A DNA stretch of 64,000 bases. Source: Poriferisodalis sp965208925 (lineage in GTDB: Bacteria > Actinomycetota > Acidimicrobiia > Acidimicrobiales > Poriferisodalaceae). How positions within the stretch are numbered: the stretch's first letter is position 1; each line of letters starts with the position of its first letter. A program made the translations under genes and the position numbers. Under the pieces are notes generated by a model. The model was given only the letters and a program-made list of their open reading frames with translations. It did not search any database and was not told where the DNA came from. Shown here piece after piece: positions 8,901 through 17,680 of this stretch. The stretch lies in assembly GCF_965208925.1 (NCBI RefSeq), contig NZ_OZ242364.1, positions 2,728,001 to 2,792,000 on the forward strand, written 5' to 3'.

Positions 8901-11172
8901 CCCCAGCCTCAATGTCGGTTCGCCCGACGCCGAACGCAGGCTCATGGAGCGGGCATTGCTGTGGTTGCACGAGCAAGAGGTGGTCAGGCTCAACCGCGGA
9001 CTGACGGTGTTTCGCTCGGCCATGTCCATCACGCTGGAGCCGGAAACGCGCGGCTTTTGGCAGTCTGACTTCGCAGAACTGGCTCATCACTACGACCGAA
9101 CTGTCCGGCAGATCCATGTGATGGCCGCCTACGCCGAGCAGGGTCTTGTCCGCGTAGCCGACGCTGTGTGCTTGGCGCTCGACTACTTCACCTACGGCGA
9201 TGACGAGTTTGTACGCCGCTGGCTCCCCGGCCGCCGTGGTGAGATCGACCGTGAGACGACTCCCGAGTCGTGGCGAGCAATCGTCGAGAGCCTCTCGAAT
9301 CCGCGGCAGCGAGCGCTGGTGGCAGACAATCGCGAAGCCACAAACGTGCTAGTCCTCGCTGGACCAGGCTCGGGCAAGACAAGAGTGCTGGTGCACCGCA
9401 TCGCATATCTGATCCGAGTGAGACGCCAGAACTCGCGCGGCATCCTGGCACTCGCCTACAACCGGCATGCTGCTGCGGACATCCGCCGTCGCCTGCACGA
9501 GTTGGTAGGCGACGACGCCAACGGCGTGACGGTGCTCACATGCCATGCGCTCGCCATGCGGCTGGTCGGGGCCAGCTTCTCAGGTACCGCAGCGCTGTCC
9601 AGCACTCGCAGCTTCGACGAGCTTCTGAGCGAGGTTATGAGGAAGGCCATCGCGCTACTGCGCGGCGACGAGTTCGAACCGGACGAGGTGGAGGACTCAC
9701 GGGCACGCCTGCTGACCGGGTTTCGATGGATTCTCGTCGACGAATACCAAGACATAGGCGACGACGAATACGAACTGATCGCTGCCTTGGCCGGACGAAC
9801 GGCTGCCGATGCCGACACCCGCCTCACCATCTTCGCTGTGGGCGACGACGACCAGAACATCTATGCGTTCAATGGAACCTCGCCCAAGTTCATCCGCCGT
9901 TTCGAGGAGGACTACAGCGCCAGGCCAGCGTTCCTGGTGGACAACTACCGCTCGAACGGCCACATCATTGACGCCGCCAACGTAGCCATCGCACCGGCGA
10001 AGTCACGGATGAAGACAGGCCACGCGATCCGCATCGACCGGGCACGCCGGGGGGAGCCAGCCGGTGGTGACTGGGAATCACTCGACCCGGTTGCGAAAGG
10101 CAGAGTCCAGATGCTGCACCCCGCCGAGGATTTCATCACCCAGGCACAGGCAGCGATGGTCGAGTTGAGGCGTCTGGAAGGTCTGGCGCCGAATTGGAAC
10201 TGGGCGAACTGCGCCGTGATCGCCCGCGAGTGGAGCTACCTCGAACCGGTTCGGAGCATCTGCGAGCAGGTCGACATCCCCGTGCAGCTTGCCAATGAGG
10301 GCGATCTGAGCCTGTGGCATCTACGCGAGACCCAAGCCCTGATCCAGAAGGCTCGCCGGCACCGAGGCTTGTTGGGAAGCGATGCCCTTCGCAGGTGGAT
10401 CATCGACCAACGGGGCCCGTGGATCGACCTGCTGACAGAGGCAATCGCCGAGCACGAGATCGAGACTGGTGGTGCCGACGTACCGGCGGTGTCGTTCATC
10501 GAGTGGCTGGCAGAGTGGTGCCGAGATGCGCGGCGTCGTCAACGAGGTCTATTGCTGCTGACTGCGCACCGCGCCAAAGGGCTGGAGTTCGACCACGTGA
10601 TCGTGCTCGACGGGGGATGGAGCCGTCTCAGCCGCGATGAAGATGCCGACGCGCCGCGGCGCTTGTACTACGTGGCCATGACGCGCGCCAAGCAAACGCT
10701 GACGCTCTGCCGACTGCGCGGCGAGCGTGGGTTTCACGATGTGCTCGACGGGATGCCTTCGGTGCTGTGGCGCTCGCCGGTCGTACTGCCACCGCCAACG
10801 CCGGAACTGGCTCGCCGGTACCGGAGCCTGACTCTGAAGGACGTCTATCTCAGCTTCGCTGGCCGCATGCCCGCTGGAGACAGCGTGCATCGCAGCATCA
10901 GGGCGCTGTCGCCAGGCGATCCTCTGCAGGCTCGAGAACATCAGGGTAAGTGGGAGCTGCGCGACAGCAACGGGGTACAGGTAGGGATGCTGTCGCGTTG
11001 GTTCGAGGCCCCGAGCGGCATGCGTTGCGTCGAAGCCAAGGTCTCAGCGATCGCGACGTGGAGCAGTGAGTACTCCGAGGCCCAGTACAAGCAGGAATTG
11101 AAGTGTGACCACTGGGAGGTCGTCGTGCCTGAACTCGTGTTCGAGCCTGAAGACGAGCCTCGTGACCAGTAG
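5953..11172 (+). CDS. Exonuclease-like / RecQ helicase / UvrD helicase triple fusion
   Basis: A 1739-residue protein with three regions. (1) About 1-165 is a DEDD-exonuclease-like RNase H fold: 'LALDLEVS', then 'VVGHNLIDFDLPRLQ', then 'LNDPCLDAQLALQVL' in the positions of ExoI-III. (2) About 310-700 is a RecQ SF2 helicase with 'LPTGTGKSLCYQLPAL', 'VLDEAHCLSKWGHDFRPDY', 'CLTATAKPEV' and 'QEAGRAGRDREPAHCVLLY'. (3) From about 1110 there is a UvrD/Rep SF1 helicase with 'LAGPGSGKTRVLVHRI', 'ILVDEYQDIGDDE', 'VGDDDQNIYAFNGTSP', 'LLTAHRAKGLEFDHVIVLDG' and 'YYVAMTRAKQTL'. An SH3-like tail follows. All Walker motifs are intact. ATG 5953 is chosen because homologous sequence begins just after it; a GTG at 5884 would add 23 residues. 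It stands alone between dnaG and tRNA genes. A role in DNA repair or antiviral processing is inferred only. Confidence 0.88.
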   Translation: MATTADALSRCLALDLEVSRKDGRIYAFAGVAADTDRRVVWAKKSRSTEQPNECVAIYEGDRVVWTRPANTANKALVVLDKLAEGAEFVVGHNLIDFDLPRLQAAVPELQLLALPAVDTLWLNPLAFPRHPYHHLVKHYKDAGLVRSELNDPCLDAQLALQVLSDQRSKLAEAPSELLVAWHWLTAGGERSAGFDRFFTALRGVPRPDVAQARDAIRSHLENRVCRSHLHRAVGDAAEHGWALAYAMAWIWESGGSSVMPPWVRHRFPEAGRLVRRLRDEACSDDRCTWCRSRHDATGELRRLFGFESFRAEPALGETKQSMQQAIVEAVMGSEDVLAILPTGTGKSLCYQLPALSRYDKTGALTVVLSPLVALMADQVAGLQKLGVTSCVSVNGLLSSPERSEALERVRLGDAAILLISPEQLRSVSVRNALDQREIGAWVLDEAHCLSKWGHDFRPDYRYVGRFIRERAQNERIPPVLCLTATAKPEVKTEICDYFREHLGVDMRVFDGGSRRANLEFEVVQTSASAKRQDILATLQHHLPSHTDGGAIVYCATRRGTEEVADFLQAQGIAADRFHARVPPEEKKTIQQRFIEGELRVIAATNAFGMGIDKPNVRLVVHADIPSSLENYLQEAGRAGRDREPAHCVLLYTNKDVERQFGLSAMSRLTRREIHGVLRALRTLDRRGGRRGAVVATPGEILVEEETEDFQRDSATDDTRVRTAVAWLEEAELLVRDENRVMVFPSSLRVNTVQEAKSRLTGSGIDPAYQAALLSVVARLIDANPDEGISTDMLMSMSGLGPDQVSGALHKLEQLGLATNDTVVTAFVHVGAPRPSRRRLAQAAELEQLLIEQMREMAHDLDVGESALMNLRVASQRLQEAGLADVRPEHITRTLQGLARDGIGPGGSGGSVALRKHGAESMSVTLRRSWHQLEGIAGRRRSAAGTLLDHLLEVLPARSRGSDLLAETTLGKLQHAVDEAIEADPSLNVGSPDAERRLMERALLWLHEQEVVRLNRGLTVFRSAMSITLEPETRGFWQSDFAELAHHYDRTVRQIHVMAAYAEQGLVRVADAVCLALDYFTYGDDEFVRRWLPGRRGEIDRETTPESWRAIVESLSNPRQRALVADNREATNVLVLAGPGSGKTRVLVHRIAYLIRVRRQNSRGILALAYNRHAAADIRRRLHELVGDDANGVTVLTCHALAMRLVGASFSGTAALSSTRSFDELLSEVMRKAIALLRGDEFEPDEVEDSRARLLTGFRWILVDEYQDIGDDEYELIAALAGRTAADADTRLTIFAVGDDDQNIYAFNGTSPKFIRRFEEDYSARPAFLVDNYRSNGHIIDAANVAIAPAKSRMKTGHAIRIDRARRGEPAGGDWESLDPVAKGRVQMLHPAEDFITQAQAAMVELRRLEGLAPNWNWANCAVIAREWSYLEPVRSICEQVDIPVQLANEGDLSLWHLRETQALIQKARRHRGLLGSDALRRWIIDQRGPWIDLLTEAIAEHEIETGGADVPAVSFIEWLAEWCRDARRRQRGLLLLTAHRAKGLEFDHVIVLDGGWSRLSRDEDADAPRRLYYVAMTRAKQTLTLCRLRGERGFHDVLDGMPSVLWRSPVVLPPPTPELARRYRSLTLKDVYLSFAGRMPAGDSVHRSIRALSPGDPLQAREHQGKWELRDSNGVQVGMLSRWFEAPSGMRCVEAKVSAIATWSSEYSEAQYKQELKCDHWEVVVPELVFEPEDEPRDQ

Positions 11173-11210
11173 ATGGTCTATCGAAAGGGCCTGTGTGCGA
11201 GTGAGGTGTG

Positions 11211-11283
11211 CTCCGGGGGTGGGGCTCGAACCCACGACAAACGGATTAACAGTCCGCTGCTCTGCCAACTGAGCTACCCCGGA
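11211..11283 (-). tRNA. tRNA-Asn (GTT)
   Basis: A 73-nt cloverleaf on the minus strand. Acceptor TCCGGGG pairs with CCCCGGA, the D arm is GCTC/GAGC, the anticodon loop CTGTTAA gives anticodon GTT, and the T arm is GTGGG-TTCGAGC-CCCAC. The discriminator is G and CCA is not encoded. Confidence 0.96.
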
Positions 11284-11405
11284 CCGAACGAGCCGCGCAG
11301 CGCCCCGAACGTGCGGGGAAACGATACTGAGTAGATGTGCGCCGCCGACGGCGCGGTCAGTGTGCGCCGTCTGCACAGCGATTGTCTTGCACCTCAAACA
11401 GTGGG

Positions 11406-11478
11406 TGGGCCGGGTGGGGATCGAACCCACGACCCAGCGATTATGAGTCGCCTGCTCTGACCACTGAGCTACCGGCCC
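11406..11478 (-). tRNA. tRNA-Met (CAT), elongator type
   Basis: A 73-nt cloverleaf. Acceptor GGGCCGG pairs with CCGGCCC, discriminator A, anticodon loop CTCATAA, T arm GTGGG-TTCGATC-CCCAC, no encoded CCA. The first acceptor pair G-C argues against an initiator tRNA, which has a mismatch there. A lysidine-modified tRNA-Ile2 also has a CAT anticodon and cannot be fully excluded. The 122 bp to tRNA-Asn hold nothing recognisable. Confidence 0.9.
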
Positions 11479-11627
11479 GGCCGCACCGTACCGGTCCAGC
11501 GAGCAAGCCTGTCGCGAGCGATACGAGGCTCCGAGCCGAGAACAGGGCCGGGTACAGAGCCCCGCAGTGGGGCTAGTAGGTTTCGCCGAAAGCGCCGCGG
11601 TGGCGCAGTGGGGGAGGAGATTCCACG

Positions 11628-13663
11628 ATGCACACAGGTCAATCGCGGCGCCATGCCGATCAACTCACGAGCAGGCGCCGCCGCCGCGGGTCCCGGCGCT
11701 CGCTCGGCATTCGGCTGGGCGTGGTGCTCGCCGCATTCGCCCTGATCGCCGTTGCGTGCGGCGGTGGAGATGACGGCGGCGATACCGGCGATGGCGCTGC
11801 ACCTGAGCCGGACACCACCGAGGCGACCGTCGACGAAGCGCCCACCACCACCCTGTCAGAGCAGGAGGAAGAGGTGGTCGAGGCCCGCGAGGCGGGCGAG
11901 GCCACCGGCGAGGACGTCCGCGAGACCGAGACCGGCCCCGTACATGGCGGCAAGCTCGTGTACGGCATCGAGGCCGACTCGGCCAACCCGTTCGTCCACT
12001 ACGCCACGTCGTGCGCCATCAGCTGCCGCATGATCTTCCGTGCCATCACCGACTCGCTCTACATCACCGATGCCGACGGCGAGATCGTGCCCTACCTGGT
12101 CGAATCCGAATCGCACAGCGACGACTACATGGTGTGGACCCTCACGATCCGCGACGGCATCACGTTCCACGACGGCACGCCGCTCACCGGCGAGGCCGTG
12201 GCCTACAACATCAACCTGTGCCGCCTGAGCCAGCTGACAGGCCCGGCGTTCCTCGGCGTCGACAGCGTCGTCGGCGAAGGCCAGACCGTCACGGTCACTG
12301 CCAGCCCCGGCCAGCCGCTGGCGGCCGGCGTCGGCCGGCTGGTCGAGCCGAGGTGTGCGGGCAGATGTTCAGCCAGGCATGGATGTCGACGCTGCCGAAC
12401 AACCCGCTGTACGTGTCGCCTGCGTCTCCGCTCACTGAGCAGCAGCGCGAGGCGGCGCTTGCGAACGCCAACGGCGACCCCTCGGCTCCGGTCGGGCTGG
12501 GCGCCTTCAGGTACGTGAGCTACACGCCGGGCAACGGCAACAGCTTCACCGCCGAGCGCAACCCGGACTACTGGCGTGGCGAGAACGGCATCACCGGTGA
12601 GAACCTGCCGTACCTGGATGAGATCGAATTCGTGGTGGCCGTGGACATTCAAGGCCGCTCGAACGGTCTGAAGGCCGGCCAGTTCGACATCATCCACACG
12701 GCCAACGCGGATGAGATCTCCAAGTACGAGGGCGACGAAGACTTTGTGCTGCTGCAGGCCAACGACTACGGCGAGACCAGCCACAACCTCATCAATGTCG
12801 CATCCGGCGTGAACCCGTGGCTCCAGGCCGTTCGAGGTGCCGCAGAGCCGATCCCGATGGATCCGCTGGGGCTCAATGCAGCGAACCCGCTAGTGCACCG
12901 GAGCTGCCGCAAGGCCATGGCGCATGCATTCGACGGCGAGCGGTTCGCCAACGAGCGCCACCAGGGCCTGGTGCAGGTGGCCAACGGGCCGTTCCCGCCG
13001 GGCAGCGTGGGCTACCTGGAGGACTCGGGCTTCCCGGCCTATGACGTCGACGCCGCACGGGCCGAGTTCGAGCAGTGCAAGGCCGACAGCGGTCAGAACC
13101 CGGTGGCGTTCGCGTTCAACACCACCAACGACGCGTTCAACGTGGAGTCCAACGAGCTCATCGTGTCGATGTGGGACGACGCCTTCGGAGACGAGCTGGC
13201 GGTGTCGATCGCGCCGATCGAGCAGGGCCAGTACATCGGCCTCGCACTGGCCGGCGTGTTCCAGATGCAGGGCTGGCGCAATCACGGCGGCGTGGATCCG
13301 TCCGAGCAGTGGTACTGGTGGAGCCCGTTCACGGCGAGCCCGGTCGACCCGTCGGTGCCCGAGCTGGCGCTGAACTTCGGGCGCTTCCTGGATCCGGCGA
13401 TCTTTGATGCGCTGAACGTCATCCGGCACGTGCCTGATCCCGAGGCACGGCGCGCGGCTGCCGAGGCGATCAACCGATCGTTCGCCGAGAACGTCTGGAA
13501 CCTGTGGACGTACTGGACCCTGTGGGGCGTCATCGCCAACCCGCGGGTGCAGAACATCACCGACCTTCCGATCCCCGACAATGCCGAGAACACCTTCCCG
13601 GTGATCTCCGGCAAGCACCACCTGACGCAGATCTGGTGCACGGACGGGAACTGCCAAGGCTGA
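11628..13663 (+). pseudogene. Peptide-type ABC substrate-binding lipoprotein, first of three paralogs, with a one-base frameshift
   Basis: Family 5 extracellular solute-binding protein (dipeptide/oligopeptide/nickel type). The N-terminus is a basic leader, hydrophobic segment and lipobox-like 'ALIAVAC' with Cys44, followed by an acidic linker. The frame starting at 11628 matches the two downstream paralogs through 'GEGQTVTV' and 'PLAAGVG', then runs out of register; the match continues in another frame from 'PAGRAEVCGQMFSQAW' to the stop at 13663. Restoring one C in the CC at 12335-12336 would join them as 'GVGPAGRAEVCG', parallel to 'GFGPYGRAESCG' of the third paralog, giving 678 residues. 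Everything else is well conserved, so the lesion is either very recent or a sequencing error. A strong SD (gggggaggag, 11609-11618) precedes the ATG. It heads the ABC operon. Confidence 0.88.
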
Positions 13664-13694
13664 GGGCCCACCAGAACGAAGGGGGAGGCGGCAA

Positions 13695-15635
13695 TTGGCG
13701 CGAGCGCGTTCGCTGGCAGCAGCGGCAGCGTTCGCGCTGATTGCCGTCGCCTGCGCGGGCGGTGACGGGGACGGCTCAGGTGCTCAGCCTGACGCCGCCG
13801 ATGCCGCTGCGCCTGCGCCGTCGACCACCTTGGGGGCGGCGCAGGCAGAAGTGGTCGAAGCTCGCGAGGCAGGCGAGGCCACGGGCGCGGACGTCCGAGA
13901 AGAGACGGCGGGGCCAGTCCATGGCGGCCGACTGGTGTACGCCATCGAGGCTGACACGGCGAACCCGTTCGCGCCGTACGCGGCGCTGTGCGCGATCAGC
14001 TGCCGCATGATCATGCGTGCGATCACCGAGTCGATGTATGTCACCGATGCCAACGGCGACATCGTGCCTTATCTCGTCGAATCCGAGACTGCCAGCGACG
14101 ACTTCCTGACGTGGACGCTGACGATCCGCGACGGAATCACGTTCCATGACGGGACGCCGCTGACCGGCGAGGCTGTCGCCTACAACATCAACCTGTGCCG
14201 TTTCAGCCAGCAGACCGGACCTGGCTACCTGGGCATCGAGAACGTCTGGGGCGAAGGCCAACTCGTCCACTACGAGACGTCCATCCCGTTCGCGACGGGG
14301 CCGGGCCCGGCGTCGAGGGAGCAGGGCTGCGGCTTCATGTTCTCCCCGGCGTGGCTGGAGACGCTGCCGAACAATCCGATGTACATCTCGCCGTTCTCGC
14401 CCCTGTCGGCCGATGAGCGGGCCGCTGGCTTGGCCAGTGCCACGGGCGATCCGTCGGCACCGGTCGGACTCGGCGCGTTCAGGTTTGTGGAGTACACGCC
14501 CGGCAACGGCAACAGCTTCATCGCCGAGCGCAACCCGGACTACTGGCGTGGCCCCAATGGCATCACGGGCGAGAACCTGCCGTACCTGGACGAGATCGAG
14601 TTCGTGGTGTCCGTGGACATCACGGGCCGCTCGAACGGGTTGAGGGCGGGCCAGTTCCACGTCATCCACACCGACAACGCAGACGAGATCTCCAAGTACG
14701 AGAGCAACGACGACTTCGTGCTGCTGCAGGCCAACAACTTCGGCGAAACGCACTTCAGCTTCATGAATGTGGCATCGGGGACCAACCCGGTGCTCGCGGC
14801 CCAGCGCAGCCTCGACGAGCCGGTCCCCATGGACCCGCTGGGCCTCAACGCCGCGAACCCGTTGGTGCACCTGAGCTGCCGCAGGGCGCTGGCGCATGCA
14901 TTCGACGGAGAGCGCTTCGTCAACGAGCGGTATCACGGCCTGGTCCAGGTGGCGAACGGGCCCTTTCCGCCGGGCAGCATGGGCCACCTGGCTGACTCGG
15001 GATACCCGTCCTACGACGTCGAGGCCGCCCGCGCAGAGTTCACCCAATGCAAGGCCGACAGCGGCCAGAACCCGGTGACGTTCGGGTTCAACAGCACCAA
15101 CGACCCGTTCAATGTCGAGTCGAATGAGCTCATCGTGTCGATGTGGCGGGCTGCGTTCGAAGACGAGATCGCAGTGACGATCCAGCCCATCGAGCAAGGC
15201 CAGTACTTCGGCCTGGCGCTCGCGGGCCTCTATGAGATGATGGCCATGCGCAGCCACGGCGGGGTGGACCCGATCGAGCAGTGGCTGTGGTGGAACTCGG
15301 TGACCGCGCTGCCGATCGACCCCAGGGTGCCCGAGCTGGCGTCGAACGTGGGACGTTTCCAGGATCCCGCCATCGATGCGGCATACGACGTCATTCGCCA
15401 CAATCCCGATCCCGTTGCCCGCCGCGAAGCTGCGGAAGAGGTCAACCGGGCATTCGGCCGCAACGTCTGGAATCTCTGGACGCACTGGACGCTGTGGAGC
15501 ATCGTCGCCAGCCCGCGGGTGCAGAACCTCACCAACCTGTCCATACCGGGCAGCGAGATGGGAGCGTTTGCAGTGAACTCAGGTGCGCACCATGTGGCCC
15601 AGATCTGGTGCATTGACGGAGACTGTCAAGAATGA
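13695..15635 (+). CDS. Peptide-type ABC substrate-binding lipoprotein, second paralog
   Basis: 646 residues, SBP family 5. The short signal sequence ends in 'FALIAVAC' (Cys20), so the protein is expected to be lipid-anchored outside the membrane and to deliver ligand to the permeases downstream. Typical family blocks are visible: 'TLTIRDGITFHDGTPLTGEA', 'NPDYWRG', 'GLGAFRFVEYTPGNGNSF' and 'HLSCRRALAHAFDGERF'. The start is TTG with GGAGG six bases upstream (13684-13688). An ATG start is not available at a sensible place. The stop overlaps the next gene's ATG (ATGA at 15632-15635). Ligand specificity cannot be read from sequence. Confidence 0.92.
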   Translation: MARARSLAAAAAFALIAVACAGGDGDGSGAQPDAADAAAPAPSTTLGAAQAEVVEAREAGEATGADVREETAGPVHGGRLVYAIEADTANPFAPYAALCAISCRMIMRAITESMYVTDANGDIVPYLVESETASDDFLTWTLTIRDGITFHDGTPLTGEAVAYNINLCRFSQQTGPGYLGIENVWGEGQLVHYETSIPFATGPGPASREQGCGFMFSPAWLETLPNNPMYISPFSPLSADERAAGLASATGDPSAPVGLGAFRFVEYTPGNGNSFIAERNPDYWRGPNGITGENLPYLDEIEFVVSVDITGRSNGLRAGQFHVIHTDNADEISKYESNDDFVLLQANNFGETHFSFMNVASGTNPVLAAQRSLDEPVPMDPLGLNAANPLVHLSCRRALAHAFDGERFVNERYHGLVQVANGPFPPGSMGHLADSGYPSYDVEAARAEFTQCKADSGQNPVTFGFNSTNDPFNVESNELIVSMWRAAFEDEIAVTIQPIEQGQYFGLALAGLYEMMAMRSHGGVDPIEQWLWWNSVTALPIDPRVPELASNVGRFQDPAIDAAYDVIRHNPDPVARREAAEEVNRAFGRNVWNLWTHWTLWSIVASPRVQNLTNLSIPGSEMGAFAVNSGAHHVAQIWCIDGDCQE

Positions 15636-17623
15636 TCGGCGACGTCGGGGCCGACCGGGGGACCGGTGCGACGAAACCGTTGGAGCATTGCGCGCACCGC
15701 GGGGCTGCGGCGTGGGCCATCGTGATCTCGTTCGCTCTGATCGCATCGGCGTGCCGCAGTGACGCCGGCGAGGACACCGGAGCGAGCCCGGAACCGGCGG
15801 ACACTACGGCATCAGGGCCGGCCACGACGCTGTCGGAGGAGCAGGAAGCGGTTGTGGAGGCCCGCGAGGCCGGTGAGGCCTCGGGCGAGGACACCCGTGA
15901 CGAGATGGCGGGGCCAGTCCATGGCGGTCGATTGGTGTACGGGATCGAGGCCGACACGGCCAATCCGTTCGTGCACTATGCGTCGTCGTGCGCGATCAGC
16001 TGCCGGATGATCTTCCGCGCGATCAGCGACTCGCTGTACGTCACCGATGCCACGGGCGCAGTCGTGCCGTACTTGGTCGAGTCCGAAGCGCACAACGAGG
16101 ACTACACCGAATGGACCCTCCAGATTCGGGACGGCATCAGGTTCCACGACGGCACGCCGCTGACCGGCGAGGCAGTGGCCTACAACCTCAATCTCTGCAA
16201 GATCGGCCAGCTCACCGGAACCGCGTTCTTGGGCATTGAGGAAATCACCGGTGAAGGTCAGACCGTCAAGGTGAGGACTGCCTTGCCGTTTGCCATGGGA
16301 TTCGGTCCCTACGGCAGAGCCGAGTCCTGCGGATTCATGTTCTCGCCGGCGTGGCTCGAGACGCTGCCCAACAATCCGCTGTATTCATCGCCGTTCTCGC
16401 CCCTGAGCCCGCAGGAACGGGCCGAAGGCATGGCTCGGGCCACTGGGAACCCCGCAGCGCCCGTGGGTCTGGGTGCCTTCAAGTTCGTGAGCTACACGCC
16501 GGGCAACGGGAACAGTTTCATAGCCGAGCGCAACCAGGACTACTGGCGAGGTGCCAATGGCATCACGGGCGAACAGCTCCCGTACCTCGACGAGATCGAG
16601 TTCGTCGTGTCGGTCGACATCGTGGGCCGCTCCAGCGGCCTCAAGGCGGGCCAGTTCGACATCATCCACACCTCGAACGCGGACGAGATCGCCAAGTACG
16701 AGAGCAATCCCGACTTCGTCCTGCTGCAGGCCAACGACTACGGCGAGACCGGCTACAACATGGTGAATGTGGCAGCGGGCGCCAACCCAGTCTTGGCGAC
16801 GACCAGGGGTGTGGATGAACCGGTGCCGATGGACCCGCTGGGCATCAACGCAGACAATCCGCTTGTGCATCTGAGCTGCCGCAAGGCCTTGGCCCACGCA
16901 TTCGACGGCGAGCGCTACGTCGACGAGCTGTTCGGCGGGATCGTCCGGGCGGCCAATGGGCCGTTCCCACCCGGATCCATGGGCTATCTGGAAGACAGCG
17001 GATATCCCGCCTACGACGCTGAGGCCGCCGCTGTCGAATTCGCCCAGTGCAAGGCGGACAGCGGCCAGAATCCGGTCACGTTCTCGTTCAACACCCCCAA
17101 CGACCCGGCTGGCGTGGAATCGGTCGAGTACATGGTTGCCATGTGGCAGGAGGTCTTCGGCGACGAGCTGTCAGTGCTCATCCAGACCATTGAGCAGGGC
17201 CAGTTCATCGGCCTCATGCTGGCCGGGCACTACCAGCTGACGGGAATGCGAAACCACGGAGGCGTCGACCCCTCCGAGCAGTGGTTCTGGTGGCACTCCG
17301 CCTCGGCTGCGCCGGTCAACGAGATCGCTCTGAACATCGGACGATTTCAGGACCCCGAGATCGACGCGCTGTACCAGATCATCCGCCACAATCCGGATCC
17401 TGACGCCCGCCGCGAAGCAGCCGAGGAAGTGAATCGACAGTTCGGACGCAACGTCTGGAACTTGTGGGTCACCTGGACGCTGTGGGGGATCGTCGCGGAT
17501 CCGCGCGTGCAGAACCTCACCAACCTGTCGATACCCGGCAATGACGCGCCCGTCTTCCCGGTGGTGACCGGCAAGCACCATCTGTCGCAGATCTGGTGCA
17601 TCGACGGCGACTGTCAGGGCTGA
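15632..17623 (+). CDS. Peptide-type ABC substrate-binding lipoprotein, third paralog
   Basis: 663 residues, SBP family 5, clearly homologous over its whole length to the two genes before it, including the linker 'EAVVEAREAGEASGEDTRDE' and the C-terminal 'HHLSQIWCIDGDCQG'. The hydrophobic signal segment ends in 'ALIASAC' (Cys41). The C-terminal 'C..G.C' pair shared by all three paralogs could form a disulphide outside the cell. Translation is coupled to the previous gene by ATGA. Three binding proteins ahead of one set of permeases suggests a transporter with broadened or switchable ligand range. Confidence 0.92.
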   Translation: MIGDVGADRGTGATKPLEHCAHRGAAAWAIVISFALIASACRSDAGEDTGASPEPADTTASGPATTLSEEQEAVVEAREAGEASGEDTRDEMAGPVHGGRLVYGIEADTANPFVHYASSCAISCRMIFRAISDSLYVTDATGAVVPYLVESEAHNEDYTEWTLQIRDGIRFHDGTPLTGEAVAYNLNLCKIGQLTGTAFLGIEEITGEGQTVKVRTALPFAMGFGPYGRAESCGFMFSPAWLETLPNNPLYSSPFSPLSPQERAEGMARATGNPAAPVGLGAFKFVSYTPGNGNSFIAERNQDYWRGANGITGEQLPYLDEIEFVVSVDIVGRSSGLKAGQFDIIHTSNADEIAKYESNPDFVLLQANDYGETGYNMVNVAAGANPVLATTRGVDEPVPMDPLGINADNPLVHLSCRKALAHAFDGERYVDELFGGIVRAANGPFPPGSMGYLEDSGYPAYDAEAAAVEFAQCKADSGQNPVTFSFNTPNDPAGVESVEYMVAMWQEVFGDELSVLIQTIEQGQFIGLMLAGHYQLTGMRNHGGVDPSEQWFWWHSASAAPVNEIALNIGRFQDPEIDALYQIIRHNPDPDARREAAEEVNRQFGRNVWNLWVTWTLWGIVADPRVQNLTNLSIPGNDAPVFPVVTGKHHLSQIWCIDGDCQG

Positions 17624-17680
17624 GGCGATGAGGGCAACGAACGTGCGCCGTTGGGAAACAGCCGCAGGCAGGCGGTTGCG

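Noticed and set aside
11406..11478. Initiator tRNA-fMet or tRNA-Ile2 reading of the CAT tRNA
   Set aside because: The first acceptor pair is matched G-C, which argues against an initiator; Ile2 cannot be excluded without identity-element comparison, but elongator Met is the simpler call.
12300..12360. Programmed ribosomal frameshift in the first binding-protein gene
   Set aside because: No slippery heptamer or downstream pseudoknot is visible, and the two paralogs have no such shift; a lost C is simpler.
13776..15485. 569-codon open frame on the minus strand across the second binding-protein gene
   Set aside because: Antisense shadow of a well-supported gene; its composition (Arg, His and Val rich) is typical of the reverse of high-GC coding sequence and no family is recognisable.
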